Assembly: GCA_900552015.1 (NCBI GenBank)
Contig: URXY01000032.1
Span: 1-21,679, forward strand
Direction of reading: 5' to 3'
Length of the DNA: 21,679 nt
Source of the DNA: an uncultured Eubacteriales bacterium
Lineage (GTDB): Bacteria; Bacillota; Clostridia; Oscillospirales; Oscillospiraceae
The notes beneath the pieces are model-generated. The model made no database searches. It saw nothing but the letters and a program-made list of their open reading frames with translations, and was not told the DNA's origin. This document shows positions 1-7,422 of this stretch, one piece after another; positions within the stretch are counted from its first letter, which is position 1; each line of letters opens with the position of its first letter. A program made the position numbers and the translations under genes.

Positions 1-339
1 AATATCAATAAAAAATTCAGAAAACGTTTAAAATGGGCAAAGCAAGGAAAAGAAAAAGAACGGAAAAATTGACACAGTGGACAGGCAACAAAAGAGAAAG
101 GGACATCGGGAATACACGGAGAAAATGCTTGTTGAGAAGTGCGGATATTCCCGAAAACGGGACGACCGCGGCAGAAGCGGTGCCTTTGGCTCGACAGCAG
201 CCTTCCTCTGTGATATACTGGGACGGGGATTATGGAAAGGCGGTAAGCAGATATTGAAGGAAACGACCGGAATTCCGGCGGGGATACAGTGTATGAGAGG
301 CCCCTCCACCCTCCGGATGACAGATAGAAAGGAACTTTT
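1..339. other. Non-coding leader region upstream of the TraX-like gene
   Basis: No convincing gene lies here. The short open frames have no good ribosome binding site and their translations are low-complexity, basic and unlike known proteins. The first 70 bases are AT-rich. Two small dyads are visible: TCCCG-aaaa-CGGGA at 149-162 and the palindrome CCGGAATTCCGG at 267-278. A likely promoter for the next gene is at 191-219. Confidence 0.5.
191..219 (+). promoter_or_regulatory. Probable sigma-A promoter (extended -10) for the TraX-like gene
   Basis: TCGACA (191-196) is followed after 17 bases by TATACT (214-219). A TG one base before the -10 hexamer (211-212) makes it an extended -10. The predicted start near 226 leaves an untranslated leader of about 110 bases before the gene at 340. 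Confidence 0.5.
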
Positions 340-1077
340 ATGAAAAGACCGTTTGATTTCAGCGCCTCGGCGCTGCACATTTTAGCGATGGCACTCATGC
401 TGTGTGACCACCTGTGGGCGACACTTCTGCCCGCGCAGGAGTGGATGACGGCAGTGGGGCGCCTCGCCTTCCCGATGTTCGCGTTCATGGCGGTGGAGGG
501 CTATTTCCACACGCGGAGCTTCAAGCGCTATGCGCTGCGGATGCTCGCCTTTGCGCTGCTTTCCGAGATACCATTCGATTTGATGTACGGCGGGACGTGG
601 TTCTATCCCGTGCATCAGAACGTCATCTGGACGCTGCTGATCGGCCTTCTCGGCATCCGCGCGATGGAAGCGGTGCGCGAGAAGGGAAAGACGTGGCTCT
701 ATGTGCTCACCTGCGTGGGTGTGACGGCGCTCGGTGCAGCGCTCGGTACGCTCGGCATGGTGGACTACTACGGCTCGGGCGTTCTGACCGTGTTCGTCTT
801 CTATTTCTTCCACGGAAGAGAATGGTGGAAGCTGCTCGGACAGATATTGGCGCTCTACTGGATCAATGTGCGCATGCTCGGCGGTCAGGTCTATCCCATG
901 ACGATCTTCGGCATGGATGTGGAGCTCAGCCAGCAGGGGCTTGCGCTGCTCGCACTCGTGCCCATCTGGCTCTATCGCGGCCGTCAGGGCCACCACAGCA
1001 AGGCCTTCCAGTATGCCTGCTATGCCTTCTATCCCGTGCATATGCTCATCCTCGCGCTCATCCTGCGCGCGCTGTAA
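340..1077 (+). CDS. TraX-family polytopic membrane protein
   Basis: The product has 245 residues, is mostly hydrophobic with many membrane segments, and matches the TraX family. In F plasmids TraX N-acetylates pilin, but chromosomal homologues in Firmicutes are common and their substrates are unknown; they are probably membrane acyltransferases. Typical features are the N-terminal stretch with ALMLCDHLW, the GRLAFPMFAFMAVEGY segment, a basic loop and SEIPFDL, and VHQNVIWTLLIGL. The start at 340 is supported by an AAAGGAA ribosome binding site 5 bases upstream (328-334). The gene is monocistronic, from an extended -10 promoter to the terminator at 1083-1117. No conjugation gene is nearby, so pilin modification is unlikely here. 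The family is confident; the function is not. Confidence 0.85.
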   Translation: MKRPFDFSASALHILAMALMLCDHLWATLLPAQEWMTAVGRLAFPMFAFMAVEGYFHTRSFKRYALRMLAFALLSEIPFDLMYGGTWFYPVHQNVIWTLLIGLLGIRAMEAVREKGKTWLYVLTCVGVTALGAALGTLGMVDYYGSGVLTVFVFYFFHGREWWKLLGQILALYWINVRMLGGQVYPMTIFGMDVELSQQGLALLALVPIWLYRGRQGHHSKAFQYACYAFYPVHMLILALILRAL

Positions 1078-1082
1078 CGATG

Positions 1083-1117
1083 AAAAAAAAGAGATGGCCT
1101 CGGCCATCTCTTTTTTT
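1083..1117. terminator. Bidirectional intrinsic terminator between convergent genes
   Basis: The stem GAGATGGCC/GGCCATCTC (1091-1099 with 1102-1110) is flanked by eight A on the left and seven T on the right. A U-tract therefore follows the hairpin in both directions. It ends the TraX-like gene (+) and the DUF4317 gene (-), which finish 5 bases away on either side. Confidence 0.93.
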
Positions 1118-1121
1118 GCCC

Positions 1122-2273
1122 TTATTCTTCCTGCCTGAGGCCGGGGATGCTGACGCCGATGCCGTTGACCTCCACGCCGTCGTCGGCGGGGATGAGCAGG
1201 TACTTGCGCCCGTCGATGACGCGCGCTTCGATCATGTAGCTGTTCTCCGGCGCGACGGAGATCTTGACCTCGGGCGTCGTGATCTCAAACTTCTTGCTCT
1301 CGATGATGTTGTTCGGGTTCAGCGCGGCGTTTTCGCCGTACTGTGCGTCACATTCGCGCCGGAAAGCCTCAATCTGCTCTCCCCCAACGCCGCTGTTTGC
1401 AAGGATGCCGCCCACGTCGCTTGCCGTCAGCTCCAGCGGCTCGGGGTCGCGGCTCTCCTTGTGATCCTCGATACGGGCGCGAATTTGCTCATGCACGGAC
1501 TGGACAACATCGTAGCTGCAATCCTTGTCGAGCGCGTCCGCGAGCGCCGAGCCGAAGGCGTTTTTCTGCTCCTCGGCGGACATCGGCGGCTCGACGCGGA
1601 AGAGCGCGTCGATGACCTCTTCATGGAGCTCGGCGGCGTTTTTCGAGTAAAAGAGCACGTTGTAGATGTTCGCCGTGCGGCCGTCGAAGGCGGGATAGAG
1701 GAAGCCGAGCTCGGGCGAGGAAGCGATGTAGCCTGTGGAGCTTGAGTGGAACTCGCTCTGGTCGAGGTCGTAGCGCAGCTCGAGCGTCGGCGCCTTGACG
1801 GGGCAGATGGAGCAGACGAAGTACTTGAAGACCTCGCTTGAGGCATCGTGCTGCAATTCATCGTCCTTGCCGCGGTGAGGCACGTCGTAAGCGTCGGCGG
1901 CGAGCAGGATGAGATAGTTCGTCTCGCCCATGTCGATGCACTCGATGATCTTGCGGCAGAGCGTCTCGCGCGAGGGCGGATCTTTCAGCTCTGTCTGGCG
2001 CAGGGTCTGCAAAAGGCGGTGCTCGTCGCTGTCGGCCACCTGCTGCGTGGAAAAGACCACGTCGACGAGGTTTTTGCCCAGCGCGCCGGAGAGAGATTTT
2101 TTGAGGAGCATCAGGTACATCTCCTGCTCCTCTTGCCGCATGAGGCCCATCGAGGTGTCGATCCAGGAGATGATCTCACGGTTTGAGTTTACATAACAGC
2201 CATAAATGCGGCTGAAGTTGTTTTTGTCGGGCCGAAAACGGCGGCGCAGTTCGTTGAGTTCTTTCTGGTTCAT
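1122..2273 (-). CDS. DUF4317 family protein
   Basis: The product has 383 residues, is soluble and acidic, and is recognisable as DUF4317, a family found in Clostridia with no established function. It opens with NQKELNELRRRF and GCYVN, has an Arg/Glu-rich N-terminal part, a central segment with FKYFVCSICPVK, and ends with an IPGLR motif. No signal peptide, membrane segment or catalytic motif is visible. I chose the ATG at 2273 because an AGAAAGGA ribosome binding site sits at the right distance; the in-frame TTG seven codons upstream lacks one. It is transcribed divergently from pstS and is monocistronic, ending at the shared terminator. A link to phosphate uptake cannot be inferred from position alone. 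Confidence 0.88.
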   Translation of the reverse strand: MNQKELNELRRRFRPDKNNFSRIYGCYVNSNREIISWIDTSMGLMRQEEQEMYLMLLKKSLSGALGKNLVDVVFSTQQVADSDEHRLLQTLRQTELKDPPSRETLCRKIIECIDMGETNYLILLAADAYDVPHRGKDDELQHDASSEVFKYFVCSICPVKAPTLELRYDLDQSEFHSSSTGYIASSPELGFLYPAFDGRTANIYNVLFYSKNAAELHEEVIDALFRVEPPMSAEEQKNAFGSALADALDKDCSYDVVQSVHEQIRARIEDHKESRDPEPLELTASDVGGILANSGVGGEQIEAFRRECDAQYGENAALNPNNIIESKKFEITTPEVKISVAPENSYMIEARVIDGRKYLLIPADDGVEVNGIGVSIPGLRQEE

Positions 2274-2309
2274 GGTTCGTCCTTTCTCATTCAAAATATC
2301 ACGAAGCCG

Positions 2310-2338
2310 ATTTTACCACGCGCACACGGGCGCGGCAA
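2310..2338 (-). promoter_or_regulatory. Probable promoter for the DUF4317 gene
   Basis: Read on the minus strand, TTGCCG (2338-2333) is followed after 17 bases by TAAAAT (2315-2310), with a TG one base before the -10 (extended -10). The predicted leader is about 30 bases. The promoter is oriented away from the pst promoter. Confidence 0.6.
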
Positions 2339-2368
2339 GAGAAAAAGCAGCGGGCGAGGGAGGAGCGA

Positions 2369-2409
2369 ATGTAAGATATTTGTAAAAACGATGTAAAATC
2401 CGCTGACAT
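2369..2409 (+). promoter_or_regulatory. Candidate Pho box array (11-bp direct repeats) upstream of pstS
   Basis: TGTAAG/TGTAAA hexamers begin at 2370, 2381 and 2392, exactly 11 bases apart, and a degenerate fourth copy CTGACA lies at 2403. On the other strand the units read YTTACA with 5-base spacers, like the TTAACA-type repeats bound by PhoP in Bacillus; E. coli Pho boxes also use an 11-bp period. The array ends 13 bases before the -35 hexamer of the pst promoter. The pattern is seen directly; binding by a PhoP/PhoB-type regulator is inferred. Confidence 0.7.
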
Positions 2410-2421
2410 TTGAAAATCAAA

Positions 2422-2450
2422 TTGACAGACTTAGCGCTTTGGACTATGCT
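2422..2450 (+). promoter_or_regulatory. Sigma-A promoter of the pst operon
   Basis: A perfect -35 TTGACA (2422-2427) is separated by 17 bases from TATGCT (2445-2450). The predicted start is near 2457, about 50 bases before pstS. It lies just downstream of the repeat array, consistent with phosphate-responsive activation. Confidence 0.75.
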
Positions 2451-2508
2451 GTGTCAAGTCGAAGATCGGAAGAATCGATGAAAAAATAGTTATTCGGAGG
2501 CAAAAACC

Positions 2509-3456
2509 ATGAAAAAATTCCTTGCGATCCTGCTGGCGCTCGTGATGACGCTGGCACTGGTCGCCTGCGGTCAGCAGAACGACGCTGACAACAGCGACAG
2601 CACGGACAACGAGCAGCCCACGGAGACGGAGTTCCAGTCCAACATCCTCTTCTGTGGTTCCACGTCCCTGTACCCCATCATCTCTTCCCTTGCCTCTTCC
2701 TTCACGGAGGAATATGTGAAGTGGAATGCGGTGGACCCCTCTTTCCCTGAGACGAACATCTCCATCTATGTTGCTCCCGGCGGCTCCGGCGTCGGTGTCA
2801 GCGCCGCCATCGACGGCACGGCTGACTTCGGCATGATCGCCCGCGACATCAAGGATTCCGAGGTCGAGGCCCTTGGCGAGAACTACAGCCAGTACATCGT
2901 CGCCCGCGACGCGCTGACCGTTTCCGTCAACGCTTCCAACCCCATCTGCTCCGTGATGGATGATATGTCCACCGATACGATCCGCCAGATATTCGCCGGT
3001 GAGATCACCACCTGGGACCAGGTCGACTCCTCCCTGCCTGCCGAGACCATCAATGTCTACATCCGTGACCTGTCCGGCGGCGCTTACGAGGTCTTCCAGA
3101 AGGCCATCATGGGCGAGAGCGAAGTCACCGCTTCCGCTACCCAGTCCGCGTCCATGACCGAGCTCGCCACCAACATCGCAAACGATCCCTGGGGCATCGG
3201 CTACGCCGGCTTCGGCGCTTACAACAAGGCCAATGCCGACGGTCAGGTCCTGTTCGCCATGAAGGTCGACGGTATTGAGGCCAACGAGGAGAACATCATC
3301 AGCGGCGATTACACCGTGCAGCGTCCCGTCATGTTCGTCACCGGCGCGCCTGTCACCGAGTCCGAGCAGGCGTTCATCGACTACGTCTTCTCCCAGACCG
3401 GCTATGATGTTGTCGTCGCCAACGGCTACATCCCCGCATTTACTCCCGCAACCTGA
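2509..3456 (+). CDS. pstS: Phosphate ABC transporter, substrate-binding lipoprotein PstS
   Basis: This 315-residue extracytoplasmic lipoprotein captures inorganic phosphate for the PstCAB importer. It has a short signal peptide with lipobox LVAC and lipidated Cys20, then an Asp/Ser/Asn-rich tether (21-40). The mature PBP-like domain follows, with the phosphate-contact segment GSTS (50-53), GGSG (91-94), ADFGMIARD (105-113) and the RDLSGG turn (186-191). The length fits Gram-positive PstS. The GGAGG at 2496-2500 sets the start. It is first in pstSCAB, under the Pho-box promoter, and a strong 14-bp hairpin separates it from pstC. Codon use is skewed toward GC-ending codons, as expected for a highly expressed gene. 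Confidence 0.95.
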   Translation: MKKFLAILLALVMTLALVACGQQNDADNSDSTDNEQPTETEFQSNILFCGSTSLYPIISSLASSFTEEYVKWNAVDPSFPETNISIYVAPGGSGVGVSAAIDGTADFGMIARDIKDSEVEALGENYSQYIVARDALTVSVNASNPICSVMDDMSTDTIRQIFAGEITTWDQVDSSLPAETINVYIRDLSGGAYEVFQKAIMGESEVTASATQSASMTELATNIANDPWGIGYAGFGAYNKANADGQVLFAMKVDGIEANEENIISGDYTVQRPVMFVTGAPVTESEQAFIDYVFSQTGYDVVVANGYIPAFTPAT

Positions 3457-3472
3457 TTCCTGGACTATCCGC

Positions 3473-3504
3473 AAACGCTGCCACCGGAAACGGTGGCAGC
3501 GTTT
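3473..3504 (+). terminator. Strong intercistronic hairpin between pstS and pstC (attenuator or mRNA stabiliser)
   Basis: The arms AAACGCTGCCACCG and CGGTGGCAGCGTTT form a perfect 14-bp stem closed by a GAAA tetraloop (3487-3490). It begins 17 bases after the pstS stop and ends 24 bases before the pstC ribosome binding site. Only a short T run (GTTTATC) follows, so full termination is doubtful. A role in raising PstS over PstCAB by partial termination or by protecting the 3' end of pstS mRNA is inferred. Confidence 0.75.
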
Positions 3505-3544
3505 ATCTGCTCAAAAGACACCTTTGCGAAGGGAGGTCCTGCCT

Positions 3545-4432
3545 ATGCGCCGGGCCAAAAACGCGGCGTTTTCCGCGCTGCTGTATACGCTCACGGTCCT
3601 GACAGTGCTCGTGCTGGCGTTTGTCATCTATTTTATCGTGCAGGAGGCGCTGCCGACGTTTGAAGAAGTACCGGTGAAGGACTTCCTCTTCGGCCAGCGC
3701 TGGATGCCCATTGACTATACGGGAACGGGCACCTCGTTCGGCATTTTCAACTTCATTATGGGCACGCTCTACGTTTCGCTCATCGCGATGCTGCTCGCGT
3801 CCCTTGTCGGGCTCGGAGCGGCGGTGTTCCTCTCCTGTGCGGCGGGCGCAAAGACGCGCGCGCTCCTCTATCCGCTCATCGATCTGCTCGCGGGCATCCC
3901 GTCGGTCGTTTACGGCTTTGTGGGCCTTCTGGTGCTCGTCAAGCTCTTTTTGAAGGCGGGTGTGCACACGGGCTCATGCGTGCTGGCGGCGGGGATATTA
4001 CTTGCGGTGATGCTGCTGCCCTACCTTGTCTCCTCATGCAGCGAGACGATCCTGAAGGCGAAGGAGCGGTATCTGCCCACGGCGGACGCACTCGGCATCT
4101 CGCCGTGGTACACAGTGGCGGCGGTCATTCTGCCGGCCTCGTGGAAAAATATCCTGCTTTCGATGGTGCTGGCCGTCGGCCGCGCGATGGGCGAGACGAT
4201 GGCCGTGATGATGGTGATGGGCAACGCGAACCTCTTCCCGACGCTGCTCGGCAAGGGCGAGAGCATCGCTGCCGTCATCGCGCTCGAGATGGGTACTGCC
4301 GTGGTCGGCAGCACGCATTACCATGCGCTGTACGCGGCGGGACTTGTGCTGATGGTGCTGCTCTTCATCATCAATGTCGGCATTTCTCTGCTGCGTGACC
4401 GTCTGCTGCGGCGTGAGGAGGGCGGCAAATGA
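3545..4432 (+). CDS. pstC: Phosphate ABC transporter permease PstC
   Basis: The product has 295 residues and is an inner-membrane permease that pairs with PstA to form the phosphate channel. An N-terminal helix (about 9-33) is followed by a short extracytoplasmic loop and the BPD_transp_1 core. The core shows LLAGIPSVVYG and the EAA-type cytoplasmic loop ADALGISPWYTVAAVILP, which contacts the ATPase, followed by VGRAMGETMAV. The ATG at 3545 is chosen because AAGGGAGGT (3529-3537) lies just upstream; the open frame extends further back but that part overlaps pstS out of frame. Its last four bases ATGA overlap the pstA start, implying translational coupling. Confidence 0.95.
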   Translation: MRRAKNAAFSALLYTLTVLTVLVLAFVIYFIVQEALPTFEEVPVKDFLFGQRWMPIDYTGTGTSFGIFNFIMGTLYVSLIAMLLASLVGLGAAVFLSCAAGAKTRALLYPLIDLLAGIPSVVYGFVGLLVLVKLFLKAGVHTGSCVLAAGILLAVMLLPYLVSSCSETILKAKERYLPTADALGISPWYTVAAVILPASWKNILLSMVLAVGRAMGETMAVMMVMGNANLFPTLLGKGESIAAVIALEMGTAVVGSTHYHALYAAGLVLMVLLFIINVGISLLRDRLLRREEGGK

Positions 4433-5264
4433 GAAAGAGAAGCTTTCGCGCGCTGCTTGCCAAGCTCTGGGCCTATGCGGGGATCCTTCTCGTGCTGGGG
4501 ACCATCCTGTTTCTGTTTGGCTACATTTTCTGGAAGGGCGGCGCTTCCATCAGTTGGGACTTTATCACGCAGTCGCCGCGCGGCGCGGTGCTGGGCTCTG
4601 AGGGTGGCATCTGGCCTGCCATCGTCGGCAGCCTGTATTTCACGCTCGTCGCCATTGTGATCGGGGCCATCCCTGCTATCGCAACGGCGCTGTATCTCGT
4701 CTTTTACTGCAAGGGACGCAAAACGGCGCGCGCTATCCGCCTTGTCATCCAGTGCATCTCGGGCATCCCGTCGATCGTGCTGGGCCTTTTTGCCTACAGC
4801 TTCCTCGTGCGCGACCTCGGGCTCGGGCGGTGCGTGCTCTCCGCCGGTACGGCGCTTGGCATCATGATCCTGCCCTTTATCGAGGTGCGGGCCGAAAAGG
4901 CCTTTGGCGAGGTGTCGCCGCAGATGCTGCGCTCGGCCTACGCGCTGGGCTGCTCAAAGCGCTACGCCATCGCGAAGCTCGTGCTGCCGCAGTGCCGGGG
5001 CGAGCTCATCTCGGGCGTGATCCTCGGCGGCTGCTACGCCATGGGCGCGACCGCACCGCTCATCTTTACGGGGGCGGTCGCCTACGCCGCGGTGCCGGAT
5101 TCAGTGCTCAAGCCCGCCATGGCGCTGCCGATGCACCTTTATCTGCTGGTGGCGCAGGGCGAGACCTCCATGGGTGCGGCCTACGGCACGGCCTTTGTAA
5201 TGATGGCACTCATCCTGATCTGCGATCTGCTGGCGAGCATTTACGCCGGAAGGAGCCATAAACG

Positions 5265-5268
<4 letters not shown>
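4429..5268 (+). CDS. pstA: Phosphate ABC transporter permease PstA
   Basis: The product has 279 residues and is the second permease subunit. Helix one spans about residues 15-37. The transport core contains GSLYFTLVAIVIGAIPAI, the CISGIPSIVLGLFAYSF segment typical of PstA, and the EAA loop ALGCSKRYAIAKLVLPQ. The start overlaps the end of pstC (ATGA) and the stop overlaps the start of pstB (ATGA), so pstC, pstA and pstB are translationally coupled. The length is normal for Gram-positive PstA and no residues appear to be missing. Confidence 0.95.
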
Positions 5269-6008
<740 letters not shown>

Positions 6009-6021
6009 AAGGAGGAGACCT

Positions 6022-6489
6022 ATGCTACATATCGAGATCCCCGGCCGTGCGCCGATGGACATTGCAAATGTCGTATTCGATTACAACGGCACGATCGCTG
6101 TCGACGGCGCGGTGCTGCCTGAGCTCAGAGAACGGCTCGAAGCGCTTTTGAAGCTCGTGCCGGTGTATGTCCTCACGGCGGACACTTACGGCACGGTGCG
6201 CGCGCAGTGCGAGCCGCTGGGCCTGACCGTCCACACCTTTCCGCGCGAGGGCGCGGCACAGTGCAAGGAAGAGATCGTGAAAGCCCTCCCCGGCGCGAGC
6301 GCGTGCTTTGGCAACGGCTTCAACGATATCCAGATGTTCGACGCGGCGGCGCTGTCCGTCGCAATCTTGGAGGGGGAGGGCCTGTGCGCCGCTCTTCTGC
6401 CGCACGCGGACGTGCTGGTGCGCAGTGCGGCGGAGGGACTGGACCTTCTTTTGAAGGAAGGACGCCTGAAGGCGACGCTGCGGAGCTGA
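6022..6489 (+). CDS. Small HAD-superfamily phosphatase (soluble P-type-ATPase-like), last gene of the pst operon
   Basis: The 155-residue cytoplasmic protein resembles the soluble P-type-ATPase-like HAD proteins (COG4087 type). Motif I is DYNGT with nucleophile Asp20; the usual second Asp at +2 is Asn22. Motif II is LTAD (Thr52), a likely Lys is at 82, and motif IV is GNGFND (97-102). There is no sizeable cap domain. The ATG at 6022 follows a perfect AAGGAGG (6009-6015) placed right after the pstB stop. Co-transcription with pstSCAB suggests a role in phosphate metabolism or signalling, but the substrate is unknown. Loss of the +2 Asp may slow turnover of the aspartyl-phosphate, as in P-type ATPases; this is inference. 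Confidence 0.8.
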   Translation: MLHIEIPGRAPMDIANVVFDYNGTIAVDGAVLPELRERLEALLKLVPVYVLTADTYGTVRAQCEPLGLTVHTFPREGAAQCKEEIVKALPGASACFGNGFNDIQMFDAAALSVAILEGEGLCAALLPHADVLVRSAAEGLDLLLKEGRLKATLRS

Positions 6490-6506
6490 AAACCATATTG
6501 CGAGAG

Positions 6507-6546
6507 AAAAAGCGGGCTGAAACGGATGTTTCGGCCCGCTTTTTTT
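6507..6546 (+). terminator. Intrinsic terminator of the pst operon
   Basis: The stem AAAAAGCGGGCTGAAAC (6507-6523) pairs with 6528-6544 through 17 positions with one G-U wobble, closed by a 4-base loop and ending in a run of seven T. It lies 17 bases after the HAD gene. Confidence 0.93.
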
Positions 6547-6598
6547 GCCGCACAGGTCGCGCTGCACAGAATGGAGTGAAAAAAGAAGAAAAAGGCTC

Positions 6599-6627
6599 TT
6601 GACAAACACAGAACTGCCCGCTAATAT
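6599..6627 (+). promoter_or_regulatory. Sigma-A promoter of the TetR gene
   Basis: TTGACA (6599-6604) is followed after 17 bases by TAATAT (6622-6627). The predicted start falls inside the tandem operators, which run up to the ribosome binding site. Confidence 0.75.
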
Positions 6628-6651
6628 AACGCTGTCATATAACGGTGTTAT
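6626..6651 (+). promoter_or_regulatory. Tandem TetR-type operators
   Basis: Two directly abutting 13-mers, ATAACGCTGTCAT (6626-6638) and ATAACGGTGTTAT (6639-6651), differ at two positions. Each is itself an imperfect palindrome of form ATAAC-n3-GTTAT. They cover the end of the -10 element, the start site and the approach to the ribosome binding site, so bound repressor would block transcription. Autoregulation by the adjacent TetR protein is inferred. Confidence 0.72.
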
Positions 6652-6662
6652 GGAGGGGCGCG

Positions 6663-7280
6663 ATGAGTGAAACGGAAATGACGACGCTGGCGCGCATCCA
6701 TGCCGCCGCGAAGGAAGAATTCCTGCAGAAGGGCTTCCAAAAGGCATCGCTGCGCAATATCGTAAAGCAGGCCGGCGTGACGACCGGCGCGTTTTACGGC
6801 TATTACGAGAGCAAGGAGGCGCTCTTTGACGCGCTGGTGTGTGAGTACTATGAGCACGTGATGGGCGAGTATCAGGCGACGCTTGAAGCGTTCGCAGAGC
6901 TGCCTCCGCAGGAACAGCCCGAGCAGATGGACAAGCTCAGCGGAGACTGCATGAAAGAGATGCTGCTCTATATGACCGAGCACCGGGACGCGTTTCATCT
7001 GCTGCTGCAATGCGCCGAGGGCACGCGCTATGGCGCGATGGTCGACGATGCGGTGGCGCTCGAGGAGGATGCCACGCACCGCTATTATGAAGTCTTGGGC
7101 AAGCTGGGTCATCCCGTGCCGCATATCGATGCACGGCTGGAGCACATTCTGGTCACGGGAATGATGAACGCTTATTTCGAGATCGTCCGCCACGATATGC
7201 CGCTTCCCGACGCGATGCGCTACCTTGAAGAGCTGCACGCGTTCTACATCGCGGGCTGGATGAAGATCATGGGGCAGTAA
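6663..7280 (+). CDS. TetR/AcrR-family transcriptional regulator
   Basis: The product has 205 residues. The N-terminal helix-turn-helix lies at about 8-55, with the family pattern SLRNIVKQAGVTTGAFYGYY followed by SKEALFDALV. The C-terminal ligand-binding domain is helical and variable, so no ligand can be named. The start at 6663 is set by GGAGGGG (6651-6657); an in-frame GTG six codons upstream would place the ribosome binding site inside the gene and is rejected. The gene sits 142 bases upstream of an ABC half-transporter pair on the same strand and probably controls it and itself. Tandem palindromes overlap its promoter. Confidence 0.93.
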   Translation: MSETEMTTLARIHAAAKEEFLQKGFQKASLRNIVKQAGVTTGAFYGYYESKEALFDALVCEYYEHVMGEYQATLEAFAELPPQEQPEQMDKLSGDCMKEMLLYMTEHRDAFHLLLQCAEGTRYGAMVDDAVALEEDATHRYYEVLGKLGHPVPHIDARLEHILVTGMMNAYFEIVRHDMPLPDAMRYLEELHAFYIAGWMKIMGQ

Positions 7281-7301
7281 CGCCCTTTGATTTTTGCACG
7301 T

Positions 7302-7357
7302 CAGTTAGCCTGCTCTAACTGCGGCAGTATCTGCCTGTGAGTTAATGTCATCTAACT
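7302..7357 (+). promoter_or_regulatory. Nested dyads, possible metal-responsive or TetR operators before the ABC pair
   Basis: Two 18-base elements of form AGTTA-N8-TAACT occur at 7303-7320 and 7340-7357 (37 bases start to start). They share T at positions 9 and 12 and C at 13, so they look like two copies of one operator. Between them is a third dyad, GGCAG-tat-CTGCC (7323-7335). The first element extends to a perfect 7-bp inverted repeat, CAGTTAG...CTAACTG. The elements recall DtxR-type iron boxes in half-site sequence but not in half-site spacing. The dyads are seen; the binding protein is unknown. Confidence 0.6.
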
Positions 7358-7422
7358 GAGACTGGTGATCCGGGGGTATCCCCCCTGCATCATACAATTA
7401 TCCCACACAAGGAGGGTCCTGC

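Noticed and set aside
28..378. Short open frames on both strands before the TraX-like gene
   Set aside because: They overlap each other, lack ribosome binding sites and have no recognisable protein features.
340..1077. TraX as a marker of an integrative conjugative element
   Set aside because: No integrase, relaxase, type IV secretion gene or attachment repeat is visible in the window.
1122..1745. Extension of a plus-strand frame from the TraX region through the terminator
   Set aside because: It crosses the bidirectional terminator and is antisense to the DUF4317 gene.
2369..2409. The 11-bp repeats as a CRISPR-like or satellite array
   Set aside because: The unit is too short, has only three to four copies and sits at the classic regulator position before pstS.
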